Made by a program: the position numbers and the translations under genes. Positions 24,933 to 34,591 of a DNA stretch of 64,000 nucleotides are shown here, in pieces (position 1 is the stretch's first letter; every line of letters begins with the position of its first letter). The notes under the pieces are model-generated. The model did no database searches and had not been told where the DNA came from. It saw only the letters and a list, made by a program, of their open reading frames with translations. Source of the DNA: Cesiribacter sp. SM1 (GTDB lineage: Bacteria; Bacteroidota; Bacteroidia; Cytophagales; Cyclobacteriaceae); contig NZ_JAHXBU010000090.1 of assembly GCF_020178975.1 (NCBI RefSeq), positions 1 through 64,000 of the forward strand, given 5' to 3'.

Positions 24933-26561
24933 TTAGCGGGCTAGCTGATTTTTAAGCACCTGGTTCTCCTGCTGCATTTGTGCAAGTTCTGCTTCACGCT
25001 GTTCTATGAGTTGCTGGTACTCGCGGGCCTTTCTGCCCATTTCTTCCTGGGTGGCCTGCAGCTCTTCCATGTTCTGGCGCATTTCTTCTTCCTGGGCCTT
25101 CATTTCTTCCGACTGGTACTGCAGGTTTTCCATGAGGCCTTTCATTTCGGTAGAGGAACGCAGGGTAATAATGGCCGAGGCTATGATCTCCCCAATCTTC
25201 TGCAGGAAATCAAGCTCATGTGGTGCAAAGGTCCTGAAAGAAGCAATCTCCAGGATTCCCTCTACCTGGTCATTGAACTTCAGGGGTACTATTACAATGC
25301 TGCTGGGGTTGGCTTCGCCCAGGCCAGAGGTAATGGTTACATAGTTTTGCGGAATATGGGTAAGGTAGGTGAGCTCTTTCTCGAGGTAAGTCTGACCAAC
25401 CAGTCCTTCGCCGGGCTCCAGTGTTTTGTGCAGGTACTTTTTTCTGTCGTAGGCATAGCAGCCATAGAGCTGCAGCACCACCTCTTTATTGCCTTTATCT
25501 TCCACAAAGAACAGCGAGGCCTGGTTGGCGCCCAGGTATTTCACTACCGTAGAGGTTATCTTGTCAGATAGTTGCTGCACATCGTCCTGGTGCTGGCGTA
25601 CCAGCTCTGCAAACTTAGAGATGCCCTCGGTAGCCCACATCCTCATCTGGTCTTCCTGCTTAACCTTTACCATCTGCTCCTTCATCAGCAGGAGCTCACC
25701 GGCAAGATTTTCTTTGTTTGCGGCCAGGTTCTCTTCGTTCAGCCCTTCCCATTTAATATCAAAATTGCCTTTGGCAATGCCGGAAATAAAGCTTGTGGCC
25801 TTTTGCAGATTTGTGATCAGCAGGGCTATTATTTTCTTTTCATCCAGTTCTGCGGCTTCTTCTCCGGATTTGAACAGGTATTTGTTATTGTTTTCATAGA
25901 GCTCCCGGAAAAGCCTTTTTCTGCTTTCCCGCTCGCGCTTAAGCCGGATCAGCACAATGAAAACAGTAGGAATACCCAGTAGAAAGAGCAGCGCTTTTAC
26001 AATCGTGGATATAAACATCAGTCTTTCGGTGCTTGCGTGGCTTGCATCCAGAATGGCCTGTTCTTTCTTGTCCAGTGCCTCGTTAAATGTTTTATAAACA
26101 ATCCACACGTCGTAGCCGGGATCTTTTTCAATTGTTTCCCTGATGGCATCCAGGTTATCCTGCTTACGCCACTCAATCATCTGGTCAATTACCTTGTAGT
26201 AGTTGCTGAAAGCCGTCTCCACTGGCAGGATCTCGTCGGGGTTAATGCCCTGTCTGGCCATAATGGTCCTGACTTTTTTAAAGTGCTGGGGCAGGGAGTC
26301 GAGTGCCTCCGTATAGGGGTTTAGTAACTTTTCATTGGGCATAATATAGTAGCCCCTGAAACCCAGGTCGCAGTTGTTAAGGTTTCTGATAATGATGCCC
26401 ATGGTAAGCTGAACAGCTTTGACATCCCTAACGGCAGCCTCGCTTTGTTCGAACACCATTCTGTTGTAATAGTCCAGTATGCCGTTGCTGGCAATAAAGA
26501 ACAAAATGAAATAGAGAGAGAAGGTAATGGAGTTAGCCTGAATATTCTTTAGCCACTTCAT
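24933..26561 (-). CDS. CHASE3-like / GAF domain membrane sensory protein without output domain
   Basis: I place the start at the ATG at 26561 (MKWLKNIQANS, 542 residues). A TTG in frame at 26588 is the alternative, but a TAGCTTTG -7-like box at 26593-26600 favours the later start. The order is TM helix (about 11-31), extracytoplasmic four-helix CHASE3-like domain (about 35-185, with DLGFRGYYIM), a second TM (about 188-210), a HAMP-like region, a GAF domain (about 334-465, with GEGLVGQTYLE and SIVIVPLKFNDQVEGILEIAS) and a coiled coil (about 466-540, rich in EEEMRQNMEELQATQEEM). No kinase, cyclase or methyl-acceptor domain follows. It probably works as a scaffold or partner of other signalling proteins. 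Confidence 0.85.
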   Translation of the reverse strand: MKWLKNIQANSITFSLYFILFFIASNGILDYYNRMVFEQSEAAVRDVKAVQLTMGIIIRNLNNCDLGFRGYYIMPNEKLLNPYTEALDSLPQHFKKVRTIMARQGINPDEILPVETAFSNYYKVIDQMIEWRKQDNLDAIRETIEKDPGYDVWIVYKTFNEALDKKEQAILDASHASTERLMFISTIVKALLFLLGIPTVFIVLIRLKRERESRKRLFRELYENNNKYLFKSGEEAAELDEKKIIALLITNLQKATSFISGIAKGNFDIKWEGLNEENLAANKENLAGELLLMKEQMVKVKQEDQMRMWATEGISKFAELVRQHQDDVQQLSDKITSTVVKYLGANQASLFFVEDKGNKEVVLQLYGCYAYDRKKYLHKTLEPGEGLVGQTYLEKELTYLTHIPQNYVTITSGLGEANPSSIVIVPLKFNDQVEGILEIASFRTFAPHELDFLQKIGEIIASAIITLRSSTEMKGLMENLQYQSEEMKAQEEEMRQNMEELQATQEEMGRKAREYQQLIEQREAELAQMQQENQVLKNQLAR

Positions 26562-26953
26562 AGTATTATTAGTTTTGGATATCCTCAACAGGCAAAGCTA
26601 TTTCAAATCATAGTGTTATAACATTTATTAGAGCCCTGAATCTTACACAAGTGAATTTAACAGCCTTAAATAACGCATAGCGAGCATTGCAAAAAGTAAT
26701 AAAGACAAGTGGCTTGATGTGAGAATTTTAAAGAACCGCTAAACTGATACTTTGAGGCCAGCGCCGGAAAATAAGCCGCAGATGCTAACGGGGCGTATAC
26801 AATTTCTTAAAAAATATGCTAAAACAAATGTGGTGGCCAGTGCCTAAAGCTTTGGCAGTGCTTATCAATAGCTGGTCAGGGGGCTGTAGCAGACAGCAGT
26901 TAAACCACTTATGTTTTATGCGTAAACCTACTCCTTTTTAAGCCCCATTCTTT

Positions 26954-26998
26954 ATGCCACAGCCTGTTTACAGGATGCCACAGCCTGTTAACAGGCTG
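26954..26998. repeat. Two tandem 21-bp units ending in an 18-bp palindrome
   Basis: Units at 26954-26974 and 26975-26995 (ATGCCACAGCCTGTTxACAGG) differ at one base. The second unit runs into CAGCCTGTTAACAGGCTG (26981-26998), a perfect 18-bp palindrome. The element lies in the 26589-27143 interval, which otherwise has no gene I can support, upstream of the YihY/BrkB gene. A related GTTACAGGCTGCGGAA string occurs near 38357. Confidence 0.6.
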
Positions 26999-27053
26999 CG
27001 GAACCTTTTAATATAAAATTACTGATGCCAGGCTTATGATAACCTTGTTTGTA

Positions 27054-27081
27054 TAAAGTAGTTCTTCTAAAGTAGTTCTTC
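27054..27081. repeat. Perfect 14-bp tandem duplication
   Basis: TAAAGTAGTTCTTC occurs twice head to tail (27054-27067 and 27068-27081), 63 bases upstream of the ATG at 27144. It could be a regulatory direct repeat or a simple slippage duplication. Confidence 0.7.
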
Positions 27082-27143
27082 CGGGGTAGATTAACCTGCT
27101 GTTTATCAATACCTGAAGAATAACATGAAGATTAATATTTAGG

Positions 27144-28082
27144 ATGAGGAATAGATTTTTTTCGATAGCAAAAAGAGTAATCAAGGATACCATTCAGAGG
27201 TTTTCGGCGGCAGACCCTATTGTATATAGTGCTGCTATTGCTTTTTTCACCATTTTCAGCATGCCTTCCATCCTCTTTCTTGTTGTAAAAGTGGCCAGTT
27301 CTTTAATAGGGTCGCAGCGGGTGCTTGATGAAGTGTTTGCACAGGTAGAGGAGAAGGTTAACAGCGAAAGTGCCCGGCAGATACAAACAATTCTGGAGGC
27401 AGGCTTTGAGTGGGGGTTAACCTCTTTCAGGGGGATAATTAGTTTACTCCTGCTGCTGTTTACAGCAACAGTTGTTTTCAATTTCATAAAAAAAGCGCTC
27501 AACAGTATCTGGAATGTAAAGCCAAAGCCCAGAAAAGGGGCCCTGAAGTTTGCCGTCGACAGGCTCTTCTCCCTGATGCTCATACTGGTGCTTAGCATTG
27601 TAATGGTAGCCAGCCTGTTGCTGGAGTCGCTTATCGCTGTATTTTCAGATGAGTTCAGCAACGAACTGCTTGGTCTTACACCCTACCTTACCCAGCTCCT
27701 GCACACGCTGGTATCGTTTGGGCTGATGACAGTTATTTTTGCGCTGCTTTTTAAATTTCTGCCAGATATACGCTCTCCCTGGAAACCCATCTGGGTAGGA
27801 GCGCTTATTACTTCAGCCTTGTTTACCTTGGGCAAGTTTGTCATAGGCCGTATCATCAGCAGTACCGATATTACTACTACCTATGGTGCTGCAGGTTCAC
27901 TGGCAGCGCTTTTGTTGTGGGTTTTTTACTCCTCGGTAATTGTGCTGCTTGGTGCTATCTTTACTAAAATCTACTACCTGAGCAAGGGTTACCAGGTGCG
28001 CCCTTCAGAAAATGCAGTAGCCATAGAAATACGAGAACTGGAAAGAGAAGACGTAGGAGAATCAGCCACAGATATGAACTAA
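27144..28082 (+). CDS. YihY/BrkB family inner membrane protein
   Basis: The protein has 312 residues with about six transmembrane segments and an acidic C-terminal tail. Family signatures are AADPIVYSAAIAFFTIFSMPS at the first helix, SIWNVKPKPRKG in the middle and TTYGAAGSLAALLLWVFYSS near the end. The molecular function of this family is not settled; it was once taken for RNase BN. It is followed after 51 bases by the DUF3352-like gene on the same strand and is probably cotranscribed. Confidence 0.92.
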   Translation: MRNRFFSIAKRVIKDTIQRFSAADPIVYSAAIAFFTIFSMPSILFLVVKVASSLIGSQRVLDEVFAQVEEKVNSESARQIQTILEAGFEWGLTSFRGIISLLLLLFTATVVFNFIKKALNSIWNVKPKPRKGALKFAVDRLFSLMLILVLSIVMVASLLLESLIAVFSDEFSNELLGLTPYLTQLLHTLVSFGLMTVIFALLFKFLPDIRSPWKPIWVGALITSALFTLGKFVIGRIISSTDITTTYGAAGSLAALLLWVFYSSVIVLLGAIFTKIYYLSKGYQVRPSENAVAIEIRELEREDVGESATDMN

Positions 28083-28133
28083 GCTTGAAAGGCGTCTGAT
28101 TTTTTTACAAATTACTGCCCAATCTTTTCTGCC

Positions 28134-30887
28134 TTGAATATTAAAGCTCTTGTTATTGCCCTGCTGGCAACAGTTATACTTGCCGCTGGTGGTTTCTGGC
28201 TGTACCAGCGCTATTTCACAAAAACAGATTTTCCATTACGTGCACTGGTGCCTGCAGATGCTGTGCTGGTATATGCCAGTAACCAGCCAGATGAGGCCTG
28301 GGATGGCCTGCGGCAGCATGCTTTTGGAGAGCTGCTGAAGGATATGCCGGCCATGCGCCGCTTTGAAAGCTACGAGCAGGAGCTAAAGCGCCTGCTACCT
28401 TCTTATGCAGCCCTGAAAAACCGAGAATTCCTGTTTTCGTTGCACATTACAGAGCGCAATAATTTCGATTACCTGCTCCTGATGCCCCTGCAGGGCGATA
28501 AAGACCAGCGCCTGCTCAGGGAGCTCCGTAAAGAAATTGAAGACAGCCCAGGCAACTACCGGCTCGACGAACGCCTGTACCAGGGTACTACAATCTGGGA
28601 GATCAGGGATCTGAACGGGGGCAGGACCTTTAGTTTCTTTGCTGATGAGGGCGTACTGGCAGGCAGCTTTACCTCCTTTTTAGTGGAGGGTGCCATTCGC
28701 CAGAAAGCTGCGGCAGGCACTGCCATTGTACCGGCCTGGTTACAGCCATCTGGCGGGGCTTCTTTTGAAACACTGGGCAGCCTGGCCGTTAACCTGCAGC
28801 AACTGCCTGCTTTTCTGCGTGTTTTTTCCCAAACCGATAGCCTGGTGCAGGAGCTGGTGCCACGCCTGCCTTATTACAGTCAGCTGGATGTTGCTGCTGC
28901 AGAAGAGGGATTGCTGGTGTCTGGCTTTATAAAACCTGAAAATCCGGCGGAGGCAGACTTTCTGTGGGCCCTGCACGGGCAAAAACCACAGCCCATGCGG
29001 CTCGATTTTCTGGTGCCGCAACGTTCGGCCAGCCTTATATTTGTTGGCCTTAGCAACCCGCAGGAATGGCACAAACGCCTGCGCACCTATTGGGAAAGAA
29101 AAGCCCCCGGGCAGTGGGAGCGATGGCAGGTGCTCGATGCAAAAGCCGGAAATGCACAGGAACTGGCTGCCACCATTGGTAGGGAAGTGGGGCTGGCAAC
29201 CATTCCCACGGCAGGCGCAGCACGGCCAGATCGCCTGCTGCTGCTGCACCTTAGCGACAGCAGCAGGGCTGCAGGCCTGCTTGCCGAAATGTCGGCACGG
29301 GTGGCCCTGCCGGATACCCTCTACAACGAGTTGTTTCTGCGCAGGCAGCTGCAGGAACTGCCCTACGATGAGTTTCCTGCCTCCCTGCTGGGCAGTGCCT
29401 ACCTGGGGTTCAGGGGCTCTTCTTATTATACCATCATAGATGACTACCTGGTGGTGAGCAGCTCCATACCAGCCCTGAAGGAGATGCTGCTGGATATGCA
29501 GGCAGAAGAAAGCTGGCAGCGCTCTGTGAGGATAAACAAGTTTATGTCGCGCCTGGATCCAGAACAAAACTATGCGCTCTACCTGAATACCGCTACCCTC
29601 TGGCCCATGCTTTACAGGCGCCTGGCAGCACCCTGGAAGGAGTTCTGGGATAAGCATAACCTGGCGCTGCGGCAAATAGACCTGCTGTCGCTGCAGCTCT
29701 CTTCTGCAGAGGGTGCCTTTTATACCAATCTCTTTCTGCACCTCGACCGGCGGCCGGAACGACAGCTGGAGCAGATACAGCTGGTGCAAAAGGCCGCCAG
29801 CCAGCTGCAGTCGCCTGCGGTGCATGCGCCTGTTGGAGTATCGTACAGGCAGCAGCGCTCCGGCCACTGGCTGGTACAGGATTCTGCCCGTACGCTTTAC
29901 CTGCTCAACAATGCCGGCGAAACCGTGCAGTCTGCCCCCTTGGGAGGGTACTGGCAAACACAGCTGACCGAGCTGGACCCGCAAAAGAACAACAGCCCGC
30001 ATTATTTTCTAAGCACAGCTGATAGTGCCTACCTGTTCAGGCCAAATCTGCAGCCGCTCCGTCCTTTTCCGCTGGCACTGCCGGGGAACGAAAAAATACA
30101 GTGGACCAGCGTAGTAGACTATGATGGCTCCCGCCGTTACCGCTTTTTACTGGCTTCTGCATCAGGTAAGCTGTATATGTACGATCTGGATGGCATAAAC
30201 CTGGAGGGCTGGCAGCCGGCAGATCTAAAGGGGAGCCTTAGTGCTGCTCCCGGCCACCTGCGCGTTCGCTCTAAGGATATTATCTATGCTTTTCAGCAAA
30301 AGGGTGGCGTGCATGCCTTTACACGCCGCGGAGAGTACCTTAAGGGCTTTCCGCTCTCGTTAAGCGATAGCCTGCTGGGGCCCGTGCACATACGGCAGGG
30401 CTCCGATTTCAAAAGCACCCGCTTTATTACCGTAACAGCTTCGGGATTACTGTTCGAATGGGATCTGGAGGGGCGTATCATTAACAGGAAACAACTCTAC
30501 CGCCCCGATGCAAGGGCGCGTTTTTACCTGGTGCCCGATGCCAAAGGCAAGCGTTTTCTGATTGCGCAGCAGGATCGCTTCAGGCTGCGCCTGATGGATG
30601 AAAACGGCAGTGACCTGTTCGAAAAAGACTACCTGGGTGCAAGCAAACTGGAGGTGCAGTACTTCTCCTTCAGCAATGCAGCGGCCCTGGTAGCGGTTAC
30701 AGACCCTGATCAGGAGTTTACCTACTTGTATGATTTAGGCGGGAATTTAATGCAAACGCAGCCCCTGAACAGCTGCTGCCCTGTAGGTTTGCAGTTAACA
30801 GGTGCAGGAGACTCTCTTCGTTTAGTGAAAGCTTACAATGCTGCTGTTGAGCAGCATGTAATGCCCGTCATCAATTCGTCAAAATAA
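28134..30887 (+). CDS. Large DUF3352-like exported or membrane-anchored protein
   Basis: The protein has 917 residues and uses a TTG start. The next in-frame ATG is over 200 bases downstream and would delete the N-terminal helix (ALVIALLATVILAAGGFWLY), so TTG is favoured. Residues about 35-560 resemble DUF3352 (opening RALVPADAVLVYASN and alternating helix/strand segments typical of that family). Residues about 600-900 look like propeller blades (GSRRYRFLLASASGKLYMYDLDG, HAFTRRGEYLKGFPLSL). A single N-terminal anchor would hold it in the inner membrane facing the periplasm. Function is unknown. Confidence 0.7.
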   Translation: MNIKALVIALLATVILAAGGFWLYQRYFTKTDFPLRALVPADAVLVYASNQPDEAWDGLRQHAFGELLKDMPAMRRFESYEQELKRLLPSYAALKNREFLFSLHITERNNFDYLLLMPLQGDKDQRLLRELRKEIEDSPGNYRLDERLYQGTTIWEIRDLNGGRTFSFFADEGVLAGSFTSFLVEGAIRQKAAAGTAIVPAWLQPSGGASFETLGSLAVNLQQLPAFLRVFSQTDSLVQELVPRLPYYSQLDVAAAEEGLLVSGFIKPENPAEADFLWALHGQKPQPMRLDFLVPQRSASLIFVGLSNPQEWHKRLRTYWERKAPGQWERWQVLDAKAGNAQELAATIGREVGLATIPTAGAARPDRLLLLHLSDSSRAAGLLAEMSARVALPDTLYNELFLRRQLQELPYDEFPASLLGSAYLGFRGSSYYTIIDDYLVVSSSIPALKEMLLDMQAEESWQRSVRINKFMSRLDPEQNYALYLNTATLWPMLYRRLAAPWKEFWDKHNLALRQIDLLSLQLSSAEGAFYTNLFLHLDRRPERQLEQIQLVQKAASQLQSPAVHAPVGVSYRQQRSGHWLVQDSARTLYLLNNAGETVQSAPLGGYWQTQLTELDPQKNNSPHYFLSTADSAYLFRPNLQPLRPFPLALPGNEKIQWTSVVDYDGSRRYRFLLASASGKLYMYDLDGINLEGWQPADLKGSLSAAPGHLRVRSKDIIYAFQQKGGVHAFTRRGEYLKGFPLSLSDSLLGPVHIRQGSDFKSTRFITVTASGLLFEWDLEGRIINRKQLYRPDARARFYLVPDAKGKRFLIAQQDRFRLRLMDENGSDLFEKDYLGASKLEVQYFSFSNAAALVAVTDPDQEFTYLYDLGGNLMQTQPLNSCCPVGLQLTGAGDSLRLVKAYNAAVEQHVMPVINSSK

Positions 30888-31058
30888 GACTGGGCCTGTA
30901 GCCTTGCGTTTGCAGCGTAACCTCTGGCTCACGGTAAGCGTATATGAAGTACAATTTAGCTTCTGCAGAAGCAGAAGTGGTGTAAGAGCAATTAGAAAAT
31001 TAAAGGATTTAATATGATGATAATTGCTACCTTAGCCCTTAAACAACTCCTCTTCTCC

Positions 31059-31481
31059 ATGCTCCGGAAATTTTTATGGATGGCTCCAGTTTTGCTCTTA
31101 TGCCTGTCTGCGCCAGTATATGCCCAAAGTGAACATCCCCTGGCACGCGCCTTTAGCAGTGCCATCAGCCAGTCGGATATGAACAGCCTTACTGCTCTTT
31201 TAGATGATGAAGTGGAACTGCAACAGCCCGGACACAACGGGACCTGCAGAAAAAATGTAGCCAGTGGCAAACTGGCTGACTTTCTGCGCCAAAATCCTCC
31301 GCAAAGCTTTATGCTCAAGCACCAGGGTTCTTCTGCCGATGGGCAGGTTTACGCCATTGGTCAGCTTACTACCCGCTCGGGCAGCAATTACAAAGTGCTG
31401 CTGCGTGCAAAGCCAAATGGCAACCAGCAGGGGGGAGGGCAGTATAAAATATTTAAGCTCGATTTTCTGCAGAGTATGTAA
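31059..31481 (+). CDS. DUF4783 domain protein (secreted, NTF2-like)
   Basis: I choose the ATG at 31059, because it gives a compact signal peptide (MLRKFLWMAPVLLLCLSAPVYAQ); the frame is open from 31014. The mature part is about 117 residues with the DUF4783 pattern: AFSSAISQSDMNSLTALLDDEVEL, FLRQNPPQSFMLKHQG and YAIGQLTTRSGSNYKVLLRAK. The family is small, periplasmic, Bacteroidota-specific and of unknown function. It lies between the DUF3352-like gene and the MscS gene, with its own terminator. Confidence 0.85.
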   Translation: MLRKFLWMAPVLLLCLSAPVYAQSEHPLARAFSSAISQSDMNSLTALLDDEVELQQPGHNGTCRKNVASGKLADFLRQNPPQSFMLKHQGSSADGQVYAIGQLTTRSGSNYKVLLRAKPNGNQQGGGQYKIFKLDFLQSM

Positions 31482-31506
31482 TAGCCGCTAGGGCAAATAC
31501 ACATAG

Positions 31507-31535
31507 GCCGGTGCTTTTGTACCGGCTTTTTTGTT
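31507..31535 (+). terminator. Intrinsic terminator after the DUF4783 gene
   Basis: GCCGGT (31507-31512) pairs with ACCGGC (31521-31526) around an 8-base loop and is followed by a T6 run, 25 bases past the stop. Confidence 0.85.
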
Positions 31536-31650
31536 TTTCCAGCTTTCTGAAATCCAGGTTTCATCCGGGTAACAACTAACAGCAATTAGGTTTTCATTTG
31601 CCGATTGGATGCGGTATTTTTGCAGCCTGAAAGCAATCTTTCAAATCCCT

Positions 31651-33288
31651 ATGAAATTATTCAGATCGCCCTTGGTGCTGGTATTGCTGTTTATAGCATC
31701 AGTAGCAGGCGCGCAGGATGAGCCTCTTAGCTACGCCAACCTCAGTTCTCCCTATTTTGCCGTTAAAACCCACCTCCAGTTTCTTGAAGAAGATTCCTAT
31801 AAGCCCGAACAGGCTGCCAAGGTATTCAGGAGCCAGGGCCGTAAAGAATCGGAAAGAAAGCAGCTGGCTATACGCCTGCAGCAGATCCTGAATGGTGAGG
31901 GTATATACATAGATGTAGAGGAGCTGCCCCGGCAGAAAAACTACCTCGACAGTGCCTCAGGCCAGCATAAATATGTGCTTACCGCCCGCCACCCCGAAAT
32001 TTACCTGGTAAGGGGCACAGATGGCCGCTGGCGTTATTCCGAAACCACTGCCAACGCCATAGACGAACTGTATAAGCAGGTGTACCCCTTTGGTGCACAT
32101 AAGCTGCTGGACCTGCTGCCCCGTCTGGGGCCCAAAAAGTTTTTTGGCATTCATCTCTGGCAGTATATTACTATTTTGCTGATTGTTGTGCTGGGCTCTG
32201 CCTTCCACAAGCTCATGACCTTCCTGTTCCGCCGCGGAATTTCTGGTTTGCTCAGCCGCATGGGCTATGCAGAGCTGGCCAAGAGGTTTGTGCTCCCGGT
32301 GGCGCGCCCGGCTTCTCTTTTGTTTGTATTTATGCTGCTGGGTGTGCTGGTGCCGCTGGTACAGCTACCGGTGGTGCTAAGCAAATGGATTTTTCTGGTG
32401 ATCAGGGCGGCCCTGCCATTCTTTGCTACTGTGGTATTTTACAGGTTAGTGGACCTGGTAGGCATCTACATGGAGCGTCTTTCGGATAGCACCGAAAATA
32501 CCCTCGACGATCAGCTGGTGCCCCTGGTGCGTAAAGTACTCCGCACCTTTGTGGTGATTGTAGGAGCACTCTTTATACTCGATAATCTCGATTTTAATGT
32601 AACGGCCTTCCTGGCGGGTCTGTCAATCGGTGGTCTTGCCTTTGCCCTTGCAGCACAGGATACCATCAAGAACTTCTTTGGCTCCCTCATGATCTTCATT
32701 GATAAGCCTTTTCAGATCGGCGACTGGGTTACTTCAGGAGAAATTGATGGTACGGTAGAAGAGGTTGGCTTTCGTTCTACCCGTATCCGCACCTTCCGCA
32801 ACTCGGTTACCTATGTGCCCAATGGCAAGCTGGCCGATGCCGTGGTAGATAACCACGGGCTGCGGCAGTACCGCCGCTTCAGCACAAAACTGGCCCTTAC
32901 CTACGATACTCCGCCACAGCTGGTTGAGCTTTTTGTAGAAGGGCTAAGGCGCATAGTTGTTCAGCACCCGCACACCCGTAAAGATTATTATGAGGTGCAT
33001 TTAAATGAGCTGGGGGCGCACTCGCTGGATGTGCTCTTCTACGTGTTTTTTACAGTGCCTACCTGGTCTGAAGAGCTTAAGGCCAGGCACGAGATTCTGC
33101 TGCAGATCATGAAACTGGCCGAAACCCTGGGCATACGCTTTGCCTTCCCTACACAAACACTGCACATGGAGACATTTCCCGGACACCCAAGCCTGATGCC
33201 TGGCTACAACCGCACAACAGAGGAGCTGCGGGCCGAAATGGACAAGCTTTTGTCGGTAAATGGAGGTGGCGTAGCAGTAAGGGTGTAG
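31651..33288 (+). CDS. MscS-type mechanosensitive channel
   Basis: I place the start at the ATG at 31651 (545 residues), which begins a signal peptide (FRSPLVLVLLFIASVAGAQ); the frame is open from 31609. After a periplasmic N-terminal region (about 22-175) there are about four transmembrane helices. The MscS pore helix (VTAFLAGLSIGGLAFALAAQ) and the beta domain (NFFGSLMIFIDKPFQIGDWV, then FRNSVTYVPNGKLAD) follow. It should release solutes on hypo-osmotic shock. The extra N-terminal periplasmic domain is larger than in minimal MscS. Confidence 0.92.
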   Translation: MKLFRSPLVLVLLFIASVAGAQDEPLSYANLSSPYFAVKTHLQFLEEDSYKPEQAAKVFRSQGRKESERKQLAIRLQQILNGEGIYIDVEELPRQKNYLDSASGQHKYVLTARHPEIYLVRGTDGRWRYSETTANAIDELYKQVYPFGAHKLLDLLPRLGPKKFFGIHLWQYITILLIVVLGSAFHKLMTFLFRRGISGLLSRMGYAELAKRFVLPVARPASLLFVFMLLGVLVPLVQLPVVLSKWIFLVIRAALPFFATVVFYRLVDLVGIYMERLSDSTENTLDDQLVPLVRKVLRTFVVIVGALFILDNLDFNVTAFLAGLSIGGLAFALAAQDTIKNFFGSLMIFIDKPFQIGDWVTSGEIDGTVEEVGFRSTRIRTFRNSVTYVPNGKLADAVVDNHGLRQYRRFSTKLALTYDTPPQLVELFVEGLRRIVVQHPHTRKDYYEVHLNELGAHSLDVLFYVFFTVPTWSEELKARHEILLQIMKLAETLGIRFAFPTQTLHMETFPGHPSLMPGYNRTTEELRAEMDKLLSVNGGGVAVRV

Positions 33289-33391
33289 TGGGGCAGGGGC
33301 GAAAGGCCTGCGGGGGCACTTGGAGATGATCTTTGAAACCCCGACCTTTGAATACAGTTTTTTTAACTTTATTAACAAAAATTTTAGCTGA

Positions 33392-34531
33392 ATGAAATTC
33401 GGAACCAAAGCCATACATGCCGGCGTAGAGCCAGATCCAGCCACCGGCTCCATCATGACGCCCATTTACCAAACCTCTACCTACGCGCAGGAGTCGCCGG
33501 GCAGGCATAAGGGCTATGAATACTCCCGAACCCATAACCCCACCCGCACAGCGCTGCAAAAAAGCCTGGCTGCGCTGGAGAATGGCAAGTGGGGCCTGTG
33601 CTTTTCTTCCGGCCTTGCTGCAATAGATACCCTGCTGAAGCTCTTCAAAGCAGGTGACGAGATCATCAGCACCGACGACCTCTATGGTGGTTCCTACAGG
33701 ATCTTTAAGCGGGTGTATGAGGATTTTGGCCTTAAGTTTCATTTTGTGCCCATGCAAGACATGGATGCCATCAGGTCAAAGATCAACGCCAATACCCGTA
33801 TGATCTGGGTGGAAACGCCTACCAACCCCCTGATGAACATTATCGACATTGAAGCATGTGCCAAACTGGCGAAGGAGCACAACCTGCTGCTCGCAGTAGA
33901 CAATACCTTCTGCTCGCCTTACCTGCAGAGGCCCCTTGATCTGGGAGCCGATATTGTAATGCATAGCGTTACCAAGTACATTGGGGGCCACTCCGATGTG
34001 GTGATGGGAGCCCTGGTGCTGAACGATGATGCTATATTCGAGCGCCTGTCGTTCCTGCAGAATGCCTGCGGCGCAGTGCCAGGCCCGCAGGACTGCTTCC
34101 TGGTGCTAAGGGGCATTAAAACGCTGCACATACGCATGCAGCGGCATTGTGAAAATGGCAGAAAGGTAGCTGAATACCTGGAGCAGCACCCTAAGGTAGG
34201 CAAGGTGTACTGGCCGGGCCTGCCAAATCACCCGAACCATGAAGTGGCCCGGAAGCAAATGCATGATTTTGGCGGCATGATTTCCTTTACGCTGAAGGGT
34301 GATGTAATGGAAGATGCGATTGGCGTGCTGGAGCGCTTTAAGTTTTTCACACTTGCAGAATCCCTGGGAGGCGTAGAGTCTTTGTGCGGACACCCGGCCA
34401 CCATGACCCACGCCAGCATACCGCGTGCCGACAGGGACAGAATAGGCCTTAAAGATTCGCTCATCAGGCTGAGTGTTGGTATCGAAGACATAGAAGACCT
34501 GCTGGCCGATCTTGAACAAGCCATCGGATAA
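33392..34531 (+). CDS. metB: Cystathionine gamma-synthase (trans-sulfuration PLP enzyme)
   Basis: The protein has 379 residues, full length. Visible features are the N-terminal TKAIHAGVEPDPATGSIMTPIYQTST, EYSRTHNPTR, the PLP-phosphate and ring contacts around FSSGLAAID and WVETPTNPL, and the Schiff-base Lys195 in HSVTKYIGGHSD. These fit the Cys/Met metabolism PLP family. Cystathionine gamma-synthase and gamma-lyase are hard to tell apart by eye; the length and N-terminus favour synthase or a bifunctional enzyme. It is cytosolic, monocistronic and followed by a strong terminator. Confidence 0.88.
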   Translation: MKFGTKAIHAGVEPDPATGSIMTPIYQTSTYAQESPGRHKGYEYSRTHNPTRTALQKSLAALENGKWGLCFSSGLAAIDTLLKLFKAGDEIISTDDLYGGSYRIFKRVYEDFGLKFHFVPMQDMDAIRSKINANTRMIWVETPTNPLMNIIDIEACAKLAKEHNLLLAVDNTFCSPYLQRPLDLGADIVMHSVTKYIGGHSDVVMGALVLNDDAIFERLSFLQNACGAVPGPQDCFLVLRGIKTLHIRMQRHCENGRKVAEYLEQHPKVGKVYWPGLPNHPNHEVARKQMHDFGGMISFTLKGDVMEDAIGVLERFKFFTLAESLGGVESLCGHPATMTHASIPRADRDRIGLKDSLIRLSVGIEDIEDLLADLEQAIG

Positions 34532-34558
34532 GCGACTAACACCGGATAATTGAATAAA

Positions 34559-34591
34559 CAAAACAGCCACCGCAGCCGGGTGGCTGTTTTG
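34559..34591 (+). terminator. Intrinsic terminator of the cystathionine gamma-synthase gene
   Basis: A 13-bp stem (CAAAACAGCCACC at 34559-34571, GGTGGCTGTTTTG at 34579-34591) with a built-in T4 run lies 27 bases after the stop. Confidence 0.9.

Noticed and set aside
26954-26995. CRISPR-like repeat
   Set aside because: Only two directly adjoining units with no spacers and no cas genes.
28740-30002. 420-codon open frame on the minus strand opposite the DUF3352-like gene
   Set aside because: It is rich in Gln, Arg, Leu and His from reading the complement of a coding strand, has no signal or domain, and lies fully opposite a gene with clear protein character.
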